From MVRV01 sp964646755 (GTDB lineage: Bacteria > Desulfobacterota > Syntrophia > Syntrophales > Smithellaceae): a DNA stretch of 64,000 nucleotides. Made by a program: the position numbers and the translations under genes. The notes beneath the pieces are model-generated. The model searched no databases and had not been told where the DNA came from. It saw nothing but the letters and a program-made list of their open reading frames with translations. Positions 53,165 through 62,939 of the stretch are shown here, piece after piece (the stretch's first letter is position 1; each line of letters begins with the position of its first letter). Where the stretch lies: the NCBI GenBank assembly GCA_964646755.1, contig CAZYIE010000013.1, forward strand, positions 1 to 64,000, in the 5' to 3' direction.

Positions 53165-55030
53165 CTATGATGCAAACCCTTCATCGGGGATCTCGATCAT
53201 GGAAAGATCCTCGCTCTTGATCGCTTTCACTGCCGCGTGCACTTCCGGCAATACGTGCACTATAAAGTACCGGGCGGCGGCAATCTTGCCTATATAGAAA
53301 GCCGCATCGTTGTTCTCCTTGGCCAGTGTTTTGCGCTTCTGGACATCGGCCGGATCGATACCCTTTCCGGTACAAATCCCTTCGAGCTTTTCCTGGGCAA
53401 CCCCTGCTTCCCACAAAAGCATCCAGGCCATCACTACCTTGCCCATCATCACCAGGAAGGGATAGGCATTGCCTATGGGAATCATGAACTTCCCCGCCTT
53501 GGCACTGCCGGCAAAGTATATTGCCATATCCGCCAGTGCATTCACCGCATTTTGAACGTCGTCCGCCAGGTCTTGAAGGGCTGTATTCCCCTTGTAGGCC
53601 GCCACCGTCGCGTTCATCTCACCCAGGAGGCTCATAAAGTACATCCCTTTCTTTAATCCCAGCTTTCTGCCCACGAGATCTAAAGCCTGGATGCCGTTCG
53701 CCCCTTCGTAAATCGAGGTAATCTTGACATCCCGCAGGAACTGCTCTACAGGATATTCGGCGCAGTAGCCGTAACCGCCGTAAATCTGGATGGCAAGTTC
53801 CGTCACCCTGAACGCCATGTCCGAGCAGTAGGCCTTGACGATCGGAGTCAGTACCTCGACGATTCCGTGGCATTTCTCGCGCTGGGACTCATCAGATGAG
53901 GCGTGCGCGCGATCTTCGCACAAGGCCGTATAATACGTCAGAGCCCGGAAACCTTCCACATGGGCCTTCATCCACAGCAGCATTCGGCGAATATCGGCGT
54001 GCTGGATGATCGGTACCTGGGGCGCAGCGGGGTTCTTCATCTCCAGGAGCGACGAACCCTGGAAACGGTCCTTCGCATAGTTGAGCGCGTGGAGATAGGC
54101 GATGCCGCTCAACGCCAGCGACTGGACACCAACGCCGATGCGGGCTTCGTTCATCAGTTGGAACATCACCTTCATTCCCTGACGCTCTTCACCCAACAGT
54201 TCGGCATAACAATCGCCATTATCCCCCATGTTCATCACACAAGTGGCGCTCCCGTGCAGTCCCATCTTCTCCTCGATTGCGCCGATAGTGTAATCGTTCC
54301 TGCGTCCCAACGAGCCGTCATCGTTCACGAGATACTTGGGGACGAGAAAAATAGAGATACCACCAGTCCCCGCCGTATCGCCTTCAATCCTTGCCAGCAC
54401 AGGGTGGACGATATTGGAAACCAGATCATGGTCGGCAGCGGTGATAAACTGCTTAGTACCCTGCAGACGGAATGTCCCATCGGGATGCCGCACGGCCTTC
54501 GTTTTCAGATTACCCACATCGGTGCCAGCCCCCGGCTCGGTCAGGGCCATCGTGCCACCCCATTCGCAGGCATACATCCTGTCCATGTATTTGCGCTTCT
54601 GTATCTCCGTACCATAAACCTCGATCAGGTGAGCAGCTCCCTGCGTTAAATAGGGATAGCACAACAGCCCGAAGTTGTGGATGAACCATTCCTGGGCCGC
54701 GGAGGATATGACCAGCGGAAAACCCTGACCGCCCGCCTCCGGCGAGACACTCATCATACTCCAGCCGCCTTCCTTATAAAGCTGATAGGGGCGATGGAAA
54801 CAGGCGGGAACCTTAACCTCGCCGTTTTCCAGTTTGCAGCCAACCCGATCCCCCTCCGCCATCACAGGAAAGATCACTTCCGTCCCGAATTTTTCTCCTT
54901 CCACCAGAACCATGTCAAAAGTCTCGCGTGAAAAGTCCGCATATTTTGCCGTCTGGCAAAGATCCTCAATCTTGAGCAACTCGTAAAGAACGAACTTCTG
55001 ATCTCTGACGTCAACAATCAAACTTGCCAT
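53165..55030 (-). CDS. Large acyl-CoA dehydrogenase (DmdC-like, with C-terminal extension)
   Basis: 621 aa, well above the 380-400 aa of ordinary dehydrogenases. MALTEPGAGTDVGNLKTKAV, FRLQGTKQFITAADHD and RDVKITSIYEGANGIQALDL (glutamate at the catalytic position), then an extra helical domain of about 130 residues, as in DmdC and FadE-large types. First gene of a unit running to 48804, isolated from the previous unit by a strong terminator at 55199-55243. Confidence 0.9.
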   Translation of the reverse strand: MASLIVDVRDQKFVLYELLKIEDLCQTAKYADFSRETFDMVLVEGEKFGTEVIFPVMAEGDRVGCKLENGEVKVPACFHRPYQLYKEGGWSMMSVSPEAGGQGFPLVISSAAQEWFIHNFGLLCYPYLTQGAAHLIEVYGTEIQKRKYMDRMYACEWGGTMALTEPGAGTDVGNLKTKAVRHPDGTFRLQGTKQFITAADHDLVSNIVHPVLARIEGDTAGTGGISIFLVPKYLVNDDGSLGRRNDYTIGAIEEKMGLHGSATCVMNMGDNGDCYAELLGEERQGMKVMFQLMNEARIGVGVQSLALSGIAYLHALNYAKDRFQGSSLLEMKNPAAPQVPIIQHADIRRMLLWMKAHVEGFRALTYYTALCEDRAHASSDESQREKCHGIVEVLTPIVKAYCSDMAFRVTELAIQIYGGYGYCAEYPVEQFLRDVKITSIYEGANGIQALDLVGRKLGLKKGMYFMSLLGEMNATVAAYKGNTALQDLADDVQNAVNALADMAIYFAGSAKAGKFMIPIGNAYPFLVMMGKVVMAWMLLWEAGVAQEKLEGICTGKGIDPADVQKRKTLAKENNDAAFYIGKIAAARYFIVHVLPEVHAAVKAIKSEDLSMIEIPDEGFAS

Positions 55031-55198
55031 CTCCTTCTCCTCTCGTTATTGCTATTCTTCAGTGTTTTTAAATACTGTTCCAAGTGTATTCCTGGAGCCG
55101 ATCTATTGCGTTACGATTTTTTGGCGGCTTTCAGACAAGGCCGCTATTACTAAGGCATCTGACGCCAGGAATTAAGATTTATTTATGGATGTAAAACG

Positions 55199-55243
55199 AT
55201 AAAACCCGACCCCGCGCCGCAAAAATCATCGTTGCGGGGTCGG
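55199..55243 (-). terminator. Intrinsic terminator after the 55264-56934 ligase gene
   Basis: CCGACCCCGC and GCGGGGTCGG (10-bp perfect arms at 55206-55215 and 55234-55243) followed on the minus strand by GTTTTAT. It splits the acyl-CoA block into two transcription units. Confidence 0.85.
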
Positions 55244-55263
55244 TATCTTGAACTTTAAACTCT

Positions 55264-56934
55264 TTAAGATGCTCCGATTTTCTTTTTGAGATCTTCCCGC
55301 AATACATTCTTCAGGACTTTTCCCACAGGATTCCGTGGAATCGCATCAACTATTTCTATACGCTCAGGAATTTTATATACCGCAATTCCCGATTCCTTCA
55401 TAAAGGTTCTCACATCCTCAAGGTTTACCGATTGGCCTTCCCTCGGAACGACATAAACACAAACCTTTTCCCCCATCGCCTCATCCGGCATTGATATAGC
55501 AGCGACCTCGAGAATCTTCGGATGTCCCAGAAGCATGTTTTCCACCTCCTGAGCGCTGATATTAAAGCCGCCACGGATGATAATATCTTTGGTACGGTCA
55601 AAAAATCCCACACAATCATTCTTCTTGATCTTGAACAAATCGCCCGTATTAAAATACCCCTCCTTGTCAAAGGCTTTGGCAGTAATATCGTCGCGTTTGA
55701 AATAACCGGGAATGACATTCGGACCCTTGTATATCAATTCGCCGATCTCTCCTTCTTGCGAGAGTTCCTTTCCCGTCACCGGATCAACAACTTTCATTGA
55801 AATGAACTTGATTTTATCCGTTTCCTTTGCCCATTTGGATCCCGGTTTTCCATACTGGGGAAAATTGTCGATTCGCATTTCCATATCGGGAATGTTATGA
55901 GTCCCGGAGATATTGGCGGTTCCTTCGTTTTGTCCCCAGATATTTCCAAACTCAATTCCCCAGCGTCTTTTCAACTCCTGAACCGACCACAGAGAAGGAG
56001 GTGCTGAACCAATAGTAATAGCCCTCATTTTGCTGAGATCAAATTGATCAACCATGGGATGTTTCAACAGGGCATTAATGACAGCCGGCACAAGAAGGGT
56101 GTAATGAATCTCTTCTGTCATCAATTGCAGAATGAACGTCGGACCGTCAAAGGGGTGATGGAGCACCAGCTTTCCCCCGCCTTTGAGCCATTCTACATAG
56201 ACCGTTCCGATGGAAGCCATGTTCACGAGAGGACCTGCCGTAATCAGGTTGTCGCCCGGTTTAATGATTGCAGCATCCAGACACAATGATGCCTGAAACA
56301 ACCAGTTGTTATGACTCAGCGGACAGCCTTTAGGCTGTGCCTCTGTCCCTGAAGACCAGCAGAGAGTGAAAACATCATTGGCATCGATAACGATCTTATC
56401 AAGGCTTCCCGTGACGGGACCTTTGGCCATTTCTCTGATTTCCGCAAGATTAATAATTGATTTAATCGATGGAGCAGAAGATTGAAGTTGTGTAACCATT
56501 TCCAGGTGATTGAATCCGCCGAAGGAATCAACGGTAATTATTGCCACGGCATTAGTCATGGACGCTATAAACTGCAATTCTGAAATCCGCCACTGCATGG
56601 GCATGGGTGAAATCAGCGCACCCGCACGGGTGATCGCCAGGTAAAGCATCGCCAGTTCCCATACATTAGGAAGCTGGACCATGATAATGTCATCCTTCTT
56701 AATGCCTTTAGCCAGCAGACTTTCTGCGACGGCATCAACGGCTTTATCCAATTCCCGATAGGTCAATCTTTCCGGTTTCGACCCCACCAGAGATTCCCTG
56801 TTCGGCGGATCCACAAGGCAAACTTTTTCGGGCTGTGCCAGAACATGTTCCTTGAAGTAATCAATAAATGTTTTGTTGCCCCATGCCCCCGCATCCGTCC
56901 AATACCGGATCATTTTTTCTGATGCCAGAATCAT
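55264..56934 (-). CDS. AMP-dependent acyl-CoA ligase
   Basis: 556 aa. LCWSSGTEAQPKGCPL is the A3 motif (variant form SSGTEAxPKG), then IWGQNEGTANISG (A5), FNTGDLFKIKKNDC (A7), GGFNISAQEVENML (A8) and IPRNPVGKVLKNVLR (A10 lysine present). The variant A3/A5 sets it apart from the other ligases and resembles cyclohexanecarboxylate- or aryl-type ligases, but the substrate is inferred weakly. It is the last gene of the upstream unit. Confidence 0.9.
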   Translation of the reverse strand: MILASEKMIRYWTDAGAWGNKTFIDYFKEHVLAQPEKVCLVDPPNRESLVGSKPERLTYRELDKAVDAVAESLLAKGIKKDDIIMVQLPNVWELAMLYLAITRAGALISPMPMQWRISELQFIASMTNAVAIITVDSFGGFNHLEMVTQLQSSAPSIKSIINLAEIREMAKGPVTGSLDKIVIDANDVFTLCWSSGTEAQPKGCPLSHNNWLFQASLCLDAAIIKPGDNLITAGPLVNMASIGTVYVEWLKGGGKLVLHHPFDGPTFILQLMTEEIHYTLLVPAVINALLKHPMVDQFDLSKMRAITIGSAPPSLWSVQELKRRWGIEFGNIWGQNEGTANISGTHNIPDMEMRIDNFPQYGKPGSKWAKETDKIKFISMKVVDPVTGKELSQEGEIGELIYKGPNVIPGYFKRDDITAKAFDKEGYFNTGDLFKIKKNDCVGFFDRTKDIIIRGGFNISAQEVENMLLGHPKILEVAAISMPDEAMGEKVCVYVVPREGQSVNLEDVRTFMKESGIAVYKIPERIEIVDAIPRNPVGKVLKNVLREDLKKKIGAS

Positions 56935-57009
56935 TGCGTTCCTCCTCGTTTTATTTTTACCGTATTCTCTTTAAAACAATTAGATTTACTTTTATGTGTT
57001 CCTGCTTTC

Positions 57010-57456
57010 TTAATTTTTTCTCATCTGCCATACGCCCTGAATAAGACAACAGACCTGTCCCGATTCATCCTTTACCTCCAGATCCATCTTCCAGTCGGCT
57101 TTCCCTTTTTCATCCGCCTCTTTCTGGACAGACTTAACCGCCTCCTCACTGAGAGACGCCTCAACGCTCACATCCGTTGTTGCCGGACGGCGGTACTGAA
57201 TTGACATGGTTTTAACAATGGGATAATATTTTGTGTGATCAAAAGAAGCGAAAAACATGGGACCACCCAGATATTCACCGACTGTAAAAAGAGAACCGGC
57301 ATACATGGTCCCGATGTGGTTAATGTTTGGTGCAAGCGGCAGGACGACTTTAACATAGCGATCCCGCATATCCACGATCCGGATACCCATTGCCTTAATA
57401 ATTTGAATAGTTCCTTCAAGTAACGGTATATATTCCTGAAATTTTTCAGCTATCAT
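57010..57456 (-). CDS. Hotdog-fold thioesterase-like protein (DUF4442/YiiD type)
   Basis: 148 aa. VVLPLAPNINHIGTMYAGSLF and TMSIQYRRPATTDV are the helix and strand signatures of hotdog acyl-CoA thioesterases of the DUF4442 type. Probably releases CoA from stalled intermediates. Lies within the acyl-CoA operon. Confidence 0.82.
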   Translation of the reverse strand: MIAEKFQEYIPLLEGTIQIIKAMGIRIVDMRDRYVKVVLPLAPNINHIGTMYAGSLFTVGEYLGGPMFFASFDHTKYYPIVKTMSIQYRRPATTDVSVEASLSEEAVKSVQKEADEKGKADWKMDLEVKDESGQVCCLIQGVWQMRKN

Positions 57457-57494
57457 AATCTAACCCTTATAAATAACGAGATATTTCCCCTGCA

Positions 57495-57950
57495 TTACGG
57501 CAAAGCCGCAACAAAAGTCCCCGTGATTTTAACAGCGCCGAGACCATCGGCTGCCTGGATTTCGCAACGGATACGCTTCTCACCGGACTCTTCAAACTTC
57601 TCCACGACCTTACCGGTTACGATAATCGTCGCCCGCTGATTTGTGTTGCCAAAATCGTGCAAATCGACAGGCTCGGTCATGCCGGCAAACCGGACACCAA
57701 ATTTCCGGATACATTTGTCATCAATCCATTCCGTAATAGCTCTTCCGGTGATGCCCATAATGAGCATTCCGTGGGAAATCACCCGCGGCATCCCGAATAT
57801 CTTGACGAAGGTATCGTCGTGGTGCAATGGATTGAAGTCCCCTGAAGCCCCGGCATAGCGCACCATATGGGTACGGGTAACGGGATCAGATGTAAATGTG
57901 GGCATTGCGTCGCCAACTTTTATGCTGTTGTATGTGATTGCTGTTGTCAT
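57495..57950 (-). CDS. MaoC-like (R)-enoyl-CoA hydratase subunit
   Basis: 151 aa. The hydratase-2 motif is seen in YAGASGDFNPLHHDDTF (D and H catalytic pair) followed by VISHGMLIMGITGRAI. Paired with the next upstream FAS1-like MaoC gene (9 bp away), as in two-subunit hydratases such as ChsH1/ChsH2. Hydrates enoyl-CoA to the (R)-3-hydroxy form. Confidence 0.9.
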   Translation of the reverse strand: MTTAITYNSIKVGDAMPTFTSDPVTRTHMVRYAGASGDFNPLHHDDTFVKIFGMPRVISHGMLIMGITGRAITEWIDDKCIRKFGVRFAGMTEPVDLHDFGNTNQRATIIVTGKVVEKFEESGEKRIRCEIQAADGLGAVKITGTFVAALP

Positions 57951-57959
57951 TGCTCCCTC

Positions 57960-58433
57960 CTATCTCTCTATTAAGGTCGTACGGGCGCGAATTACCAGCT
58001 CGCCGCGCTGATTAGAGATTTCCGTCTCCAGGACGGTAAACTCCATAAACTTTCCGGGTTTATCTTTCTTCTCCTTGTCGTACATATTGACGACCTTGCT
58101 TTTTCCTTTCATGACATCACCGGGATGAATGGGAAGCAGGTACTCATATTCCTCCTCACCGTGCAGCAGTCTCCCTAGATTGATACCGAGGGACTGTAAT
58201 ATCGGCGTTAACCCTCCCCCACCCCAGAGGGCAAAACAAGTCTGAAATGTAAGTGTCGGAATGATATCCTCGTACCCGGCCGTCTTTGCCGCTGCAGAAT
58301 CCCAATAAATGGATTTCACCTGGTCTTTGCTCTCCTTCTGAGAGACAGCCATGGCGAATTCGGCAATCTTTCCCTTTTCCACCTCAAAGGTGTAGGGTGG
58401 GAACTCCGTCCCAATTTTAGTTTTGTCTGCCAT
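57960..58433 (-). CDS. MaoC-like dehydratase partner (N-terminal FAS1-like domain)
   Basis: 157 aa. Opening GTEFPPYTFEVEKGKIAEFAMAV is the FAS1-like dehydratase domain; the hotdog helix lacks the D/H pair of the partner, typical of the non-catalytic half. LLHGEEEYEYLLPIHPGDV is characteristic. Partner of the MaoC protein downstream. Confidence 0.88.
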   Translation of the reverse strand: MADKTKIGTEFPPYTFEVEKGKIAEFAMAVSQKESKDQVKSIYWDSAAAKTAGYEDIIPTLTFQTCFALWGGGGLTPILQSLGINLGRLLHGEEEYEYLLPIHPGDVMKGKSKVVNMYDKEKKDKPGKFMEFTVLETEISNQRGELVIRARTTLIER

Positions 58434-58472
58434 AATTCCCTCCTGTTAAGATTAAAATTCACTGAATTGTTC

Positions 58473-59288
58473 TTACTTCCCTGTAAAATGAGGCGGACGT
58501 TTTTCCAGGAAAGCCGTTACTGCCTCCATCATATCTTCGTTCGGTACGGCGGCGGCGTTCTTCTGAGCCACGTAATCAAGACTCGGAAATATGCCATTAT
58601 CCCTGGTGTAGTGAATTACTTCTTTTACCCCCTGGACGGCCAGCGGAGGATTCGCCGCTATCTCTTCCGCCAACGCTCGGGCGCCATCGTAAAGGGTATT
58701 GCGGTCATCGTAGATCCGGTTGATGTAGCCGATCCGGAAGGCCTCTTGGGCAGTAAAATCACGTCCCGTCAGCGCCAGTTCACGGAAAAGTCCCTGTCCC
58801 ACTATAGTAGGAAACCTCTGGAGGGTGCCCACATCGGCAATTATCCCGATCCGCGTTTCCCGGATCGAAAAGATGGCGTCACGGGATGCCACGCGAATGT
58901 CGCAGGCACTGGTCAGGTCAATGCCGCCGCCGACACAATGTCCGTGGATAGCGGCAATGACTGGTTTCCGGCAACGTTCAATGGCACTGATATTATCCTG
59001 TAATCGCTTGATCCAGCGCTTCATATCCTCGCGCTGCGAGGCCGAACCGTCGCCCACCATTGCCGCCGCTTCTCCAAGGTCCAGACCAACCGTAAAGCTT
59101 TTTCCTTCCGCACGGACAATAACCACACGCACTTCAGGATCGGCATCGAATTGTTCAAAATATTCCGTTAATCCCGCAAAAAATTTAAAGCTCATCGAAT
59201 TGCGCTTCTCCGGCCGGTCAAAAATCAGCCAAACCAGGTGTCCTTCCTTTTCCACCCTGAACGGAGCCTTGTCATCCTTGCCAACCAT
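58473..59288 (-). CDS. Dienoyl-CoA isomerase-like crotonase
   Basis: 271 aa. EGKSFTVGLDLGEAAAM, then HGHCVGGGIDLTSACDIRVA and IRETRIGIIADVGTLQRFPTI. The glutamate and aspartate in the last segment correspond to the two catalytic acids of Delta3,5-Delta2,4-dienoyl-CoA isomerase (ECH1); the ADVGTLQR stretch is shared with ECH1. So isomerisation of a dienoyl-CoA is more likely than simple hydration. Inferred from motif, not proven. Confidence 0.85.
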   Translation of the reverse strand: MVGKDDKAPFRVEKEGHLVWLIFDRPEKRNSMSFKFFAGLTEYFEQFDADPEVRVVIVRAEGKSFTVGLDLGEAAAMVGDGSASQREDMKRWIKRLQDNISAIERCRKPVIAAIHGHCVGGGIDLTSACDIRVASRDAIFSIRETRIGIIADVGTLQRFPTIVGQGLFRELALTGRDFTAQEAFRIGYINRIYDDRNTLYDGARALAEEIAANPPLAVQGVKEVIHYTRDNGIFPSLDYVAQKNAAAVPNEDMMEAVTAFLEKRPPHFTGK

Positions 59289-59306
59289 CTTTACCCCCTT
59301 TCTTCA

Positions 59307-60488
59307 TCAAGAAAACAGTCCAGTTTTCTCAAATACTTTAATCTCGTCGGCCGCAAACCCGATTTCTCTCAGGACATCGTCGTTATGCGTTCCCGCTGTT
59401 ACACCCGTCCGGTTGTATGCCGGAGGCGTTGCCGAATATTTTATGGGATGAGCCAACTGACGCACGGTACCTCCCTCCGGCAGGGGCACTTCGACCACCA
59501 TGCCTCTTTCCCTGGCCAGATCGCTATTGAGGGCTTCCGTAAGCGAAAGAACTGGTTCTACACAGGCATCGGTCGCGGCAAACACGTCTTCCCATTCCGC
59601 CCGCGTTTTGCTCCGAATAATTTTCCGGATATCTTCCTTAATCCTGTCACAGTCCTGCGGCATTATGCTGCCGGGAATCAGGTCGGGCCGTTCAATCGCC
59701 TGACAAAAAGCGGTAAAGAACTGCGGTTCCAGACCGCCGAAACTGAGATACTGGTCATCGGCTGTCTCATAAAAGTCGTAAAGGGAACCCCCGTTCAAGA
59801 CAAATTCCTCCCGCCCCAGTGCTTCTCCACTTACCAGATAGGCGGCAGCCATCATCGCGTTAAAGGCCATGGCGCCGTCAGTCATGGAGATGTCAAGGTG
59901 CTGCCCTACTCCCATTTTCTGCCGGTGAATTACTGCCGCAAGTATGGCAATAAGGGAATTGTATGAACCGGAGGCAACATCGGCGATTTGCATCGACATC
60001 AGCGTTGGCCCTGTTTCCCGTCGGCCTGCATATCCCATGAGCCCTGATCGGGCCAGATAATTGATGTCATGTCCGGCACGATCCTTCATCGGCCCGGTCT
60101 GCCCGTATCCAGTGAGTGAGCAGTAAATGAGAGAAGGATGATTTTCCCGGAGTGCTTCATAGGAGAGGCCAAGTTTCGTCATGACTCCGGGACGGAACTG
60201 TTCGATCAGGATGTCATGTGTCGCCAGCAGGCGGTCGATAATTTCACCCGCCCGGGGATCTTTGAGATTGAGCATCAGAGATCTTTTACCCCTACCCAGA
60301 TACGCAGCCGCGGCGGATAACTTTGTTCCGGGAATGAATGGTGGCATGTAGCTGGCCATATCCGGGCGGCTTCCCGAAATTACGGCGAGAACATCCGCTC
60401 CCAGATCAGCCAGTGTCATCGTCGCGAAAGGCCCGGGCAGCAACGTCGTGAAGTCCAGAATTTTCAATCCCGCCAGAGGTCCTGTCAT
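59307..60488 (-). CDS. CaiB/BaiF protein, alpha-methylacyl-CoA racemase-like
   Basis: 393 aa. GLKILDFTTLLPGPFATM and LADLGADV are class III CoA-transferase signatures. RAGHDINYLARSGLMGYAG and IADVASGSYNSL carry the His and Asp that act as the acid/base pair in AMACR-type racemases. AMACR epimerises 2-methylacyl-CoA so that beta-oxidation can proceed. CoA transfer remains the alternative. Confidence 0.85.
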   Translation of the reverse strand: MTGPLAGLKILDFTTLLPGPFATMTLADLGADVLAVISGSRPDMASYMPPFIPGTKLSAAAAYLGRGKRSLMLNLKDPRAGEIIDRLLATHDILIEQFRPGVMTKLGLSYEALRENHPSLIYCSLTGYGQTGPMKDRAGHDINYLARSGLMGYAGRRETGPTLMSMQIADVASGSYNSLIAILAAVIHRQKMGVGQHLDISMTDGAMAFNAMMAAAYLVSGEALGREEFVLNGGSLYDFYETADDQYLSFGGLEPQFFTAFCQAIERPDLIPGSIMPQDCDRIKEDIRKIIRSKTRAEWEDVFAATDACVEPVLSLTEALNSDLARERGMVVEVPLPEGGTVRQLAHPIKYSATPPAYNRTGVTAGTHNDDVLREIGFAADEIKVFEKTGLFS

Positions 60489-60534
60489 GTCTCCTCCTTA
60501 TTGTTCGACCAACAACCACCGAAAGCAGCTCTTG

Positions 60535-61677
60535 TTAAAGTCCCATGAATCGGGCCACAATGATTTTCATGATTTCATTTGTTCCGGCAAATATCCTAGT
60601 CACGCGGACATCCCGCCAAGCCCTTGAAATAGGATACTCATCACAGTAACCGTACCCCCCGTGCAGCTGCAAGCAACGATCGGCAACGCGGCTGGCCATG
60701 TCCGTGGTCCAGTATTTAGCCATGGACACTTCAACAACTACCTGCTGGCCCTCCATGTGATCCATGATCATTTTATCGATGAAAGTCCGGCCCAGCTTGA
60801 TTTCGGTGGCCATCTCCACGATTTCGAACTGCGAATGCTGAAACTTGGAGATGGGCTTGCCGAATACTTTGCGTTCCTGACAGTATTTGATGGTGACTTC
60901 CAGCATGTATTCCGCGGCGGCGACGGCACCGATGGCGCAGACAAGGCGTTCCTGCTGCAGCTTCAACATCAGCTTGAGAAATCCGCTTCCCTTTTCGCCC
61001 AGACGGTTGCTCCGCGGAATCCGGCAGTCCGTAAAATACAACTCCGCTGTATCCTGACTGTGCCAGCCGATCTTCTTGATCTGCTTCCCTTTTTCAAATC
61101 CCGGCGTCCCGGCTTCAACCAGGTAGAGATCTACAGCTTTATGAGGGTTGTCCGCGGACGGATCTTTCGCTGCCACCACACAGAGATCGCAGTTAATCCC
61201 GTTGCTGATGAAGGTCTTCTGCCCATTAAGGATAATCGAATCTCCATCCTCCACCGCCGTGGTTTTCATTGCCGCCAGATCACTGCCGGTATTGGGCTCC
61301 GTCATCGCCACCGCCGTAATGATATCGCCGGTAACGCATCCGGGGAGATACTTCTGTTTTTGTTCTTCCGAACCAAACGCAATGATATAAGGAACGATGA
61401 TGTCGCTGTGCAGCGGCGCGGCAAGCCCCGCAAAGTTGCACTTAGTAATCTCTTCGCAGATAATAACAGAATAGAGAAAATCACCACCCGGTCCACCGTA
61501 TTCCTCCGGAACAGCTGTTCCGAGAAAGCCCTGATCCCCCATCTTCTTCCACGCGCTTTTGGGAACTATACCCGCTTCCTCCCATTCCTCGACATGGGGA
61601 ACAATCTCCTTGTCGAGAAATTTCCGCAAGCTATTGCGGAACATTTTGTGTTCGTCAGTATACTTAATAATTTCCAT
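60535..61677 (-). CDS. Acyl-CoA dehydrogenase (IVD/LCAD type)
   Basis: 380 aa. AMTEPNTGSDLAAMKTTA, ILNGQKTFISNGINCDLC and RVTRIFAGTNEIMKIIVA. The MCAD-position glutamate is alanine (IFAGTNE), while QQERLVCAIGAVA keeps a glutamate at the IVD/LCAD position. This marks the isovaleryl/long-chain/2-methyl-branched subgroup. Fits the AMACR-like neighbour. Confidence 0.9.
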   Translation of the reverse strand: MEIIKYTDEHKMFRNSLRKFLDKEIVPHVEEWEEAGIVPKSAWKKMGDQGFLGTAVPEEYGGPGGDFLYSVIICEEITKCNFAGLAAPLHSDIIVPYIIAFGSEEQKQKYLPGCVTGDIITAVAMTEPNTGSDLAAMKTTAVEDGDSIILNGQKTFISNGINCDLCVVAAKDPSADNPHKAVDLYLVEAGTPGFEKGKQIKKIGWHSQDTAELYFTDCRIPRSNRLGEKGSGFLKLMLKLQQERLVCAIGAVAAAEYMLEVTIKYCQERKVFGKPISKFQHSQFEIVEMATEIKLGRTFIDKMIMDHMEGQQVVVEVSMAKYWTTDMASRVADRCLQLHGGYGYCDEYPISRAWRDVRVTRIFAGTNEIMKIIVARFMGL

Positions 61678-61711
61678 AAACTGCCTCCTTTAATGCCTGC
61701 AGCGGGATTAA

Positions 61712-62926
61712 TTACTTCCCGTATTTTCCGATAATGGAAATTGCGCACACATTCTGATGGGGGAACCCACCCAGATTGTGCGTCAAACCGTAACGGGGAT
61801 CTTTCAACTGGCGGTCACCGGCGCGACCCAGCAATTGTAGATACATCTCATAAATCATCCGCAGTCCCGATGCCCCGATGGGGTGACCGAAACATTTGAG
61901 TCCACCGTCAATCTGTGATGGGGTCTTGCCGTTTCGGTCATACATACCGTCCAGAGCGTCCTTCCAGGCACACCCTGGTTCGGAGATGTGAAGGTCTTCA
62001 TAGGTAACAAGTTCCGTGATGGAAAAACAGTCATGGACTTCTATCATGCTGATATCCTCCTTCGGGTTCTTGATGCCGGCTTCCTTATAGGCGGCCGTAC
62101 TGCACTTGCTCGCCGTAACGAAATGCTCGCCGTCCCACTCATTGAAACCTCCTTCATATCCATTACTGACAGACAACTGCACGGCCTTAACGGAAATCAG
62201 GTCTTTCTTGCCTAGTTTCTTAGCGATTTCCGGCGTGGTGACGATAGCACATGCCGACCCGTCGGAAACGCCGCAACAGTCAAACAGGCCCAGAGGCCAG
62301 GCGATAATCGGCGATGCCATGATCTGATCCATCGACACCGCTTTCCTCAAGTGCGCCTTGGGATTCAATGCACCGTTTTGGTGGCTTTTCCACGAAACAT
62401 GAGCAATGGCCCGTTTGATGTCGTCGTTGCTGACCTTGTATTTGGCCCCATAGGCCGAGGCCAACTGGGCGAAAAGCCCCGGGGCAGTGGCGTTGGGAAA
62501 CACTTGCCAATTGAGTGTTCCCGCCGTTGATCCCCATGCAGGAAGACCGCCGTACCCAGTGTCCTTCAGTTTTTCTACACCCTGGGCCAGACAGATGTCA
62601 TAGGCACCCGAAGCCACACCATAGACCGCTCCCCGGAACGCCTCCGTTCCCGTAGCGCAAAAGTTTTCCATACGGGTAATTGGAATATTGGGAAGCCGGA
62701 GAGTAACCCCAAGAGAGGTTGCGCTCTTTCCGACACTGACCTCATCCATACACACACCATACCATGCAGCCTGGATGTCATTTCTTTCGATGCCGGCATC
62801 GGCAATCGCTTCCTGAAAAGCCTCAACGATGAGACCCTCAGCTCCTACATCCCATCGCTCTCCAAACCGGCTGCATCCCATACCAATTATAGCGACTTTA
62901 TCTCTTATTCCTGAAGCCATGGTCAT
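61712..62926 (-). CDS. SCPx-type thiolase (acetyl-CoA acetyltransferase, lipid-transfer family)
   Basis: 404 aa. Nucleophile cysteine in ITRMENFCATGTEAFRGAV (about residue 89), the second site SMIEVHDCFSITELV, and CFGHPIGASGLRM with the catalytic histidine. Similar to the SCP2-thiolase/Ltp group acting on branched or steroid side-chain 3-oxoacyl-CoA. The DUF35-type partner often beside such thiolases is not in this window. Confidence 0.92.
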   Translation of the reverse strand: MTMASGIRDKVAIIGMGCSRFGERWDVGAEGLIVEAFQEAIADAGIERNDIQAAWYGVCMDEVSVGKSATSLGVTLRLPNIPITRMENFCATGTEAFRGAVYGVASGAYDICLAQGVEKLKDTGYGGLPAWGSTAGTLNWQVFPNATAPGLFAQLASAYGAKYKVSNDDIKRAIAHVSWKSHQNGALNPKAHLRKAVSMDQIMASPIIAWPLGLFDCCGVSDGSACAIVTTPEIAKKLGKKDLISVKAVQLSVSNGYEGGFNEWDGEHFVTASKCSTAAYKEAGIKNPKEDISMIEVHDCFSITELVTYEDLHISEPGCAWKDALDGMYDRNGKTPSQIDGGLKCFGHPIGASGLRMIYEMYLQLLGRAGDRQLKDPRYGLTHNLGGFPHQNVCAISIIGKYGK

Positions 62927-62939
62927 ACCTCCCCATTAA

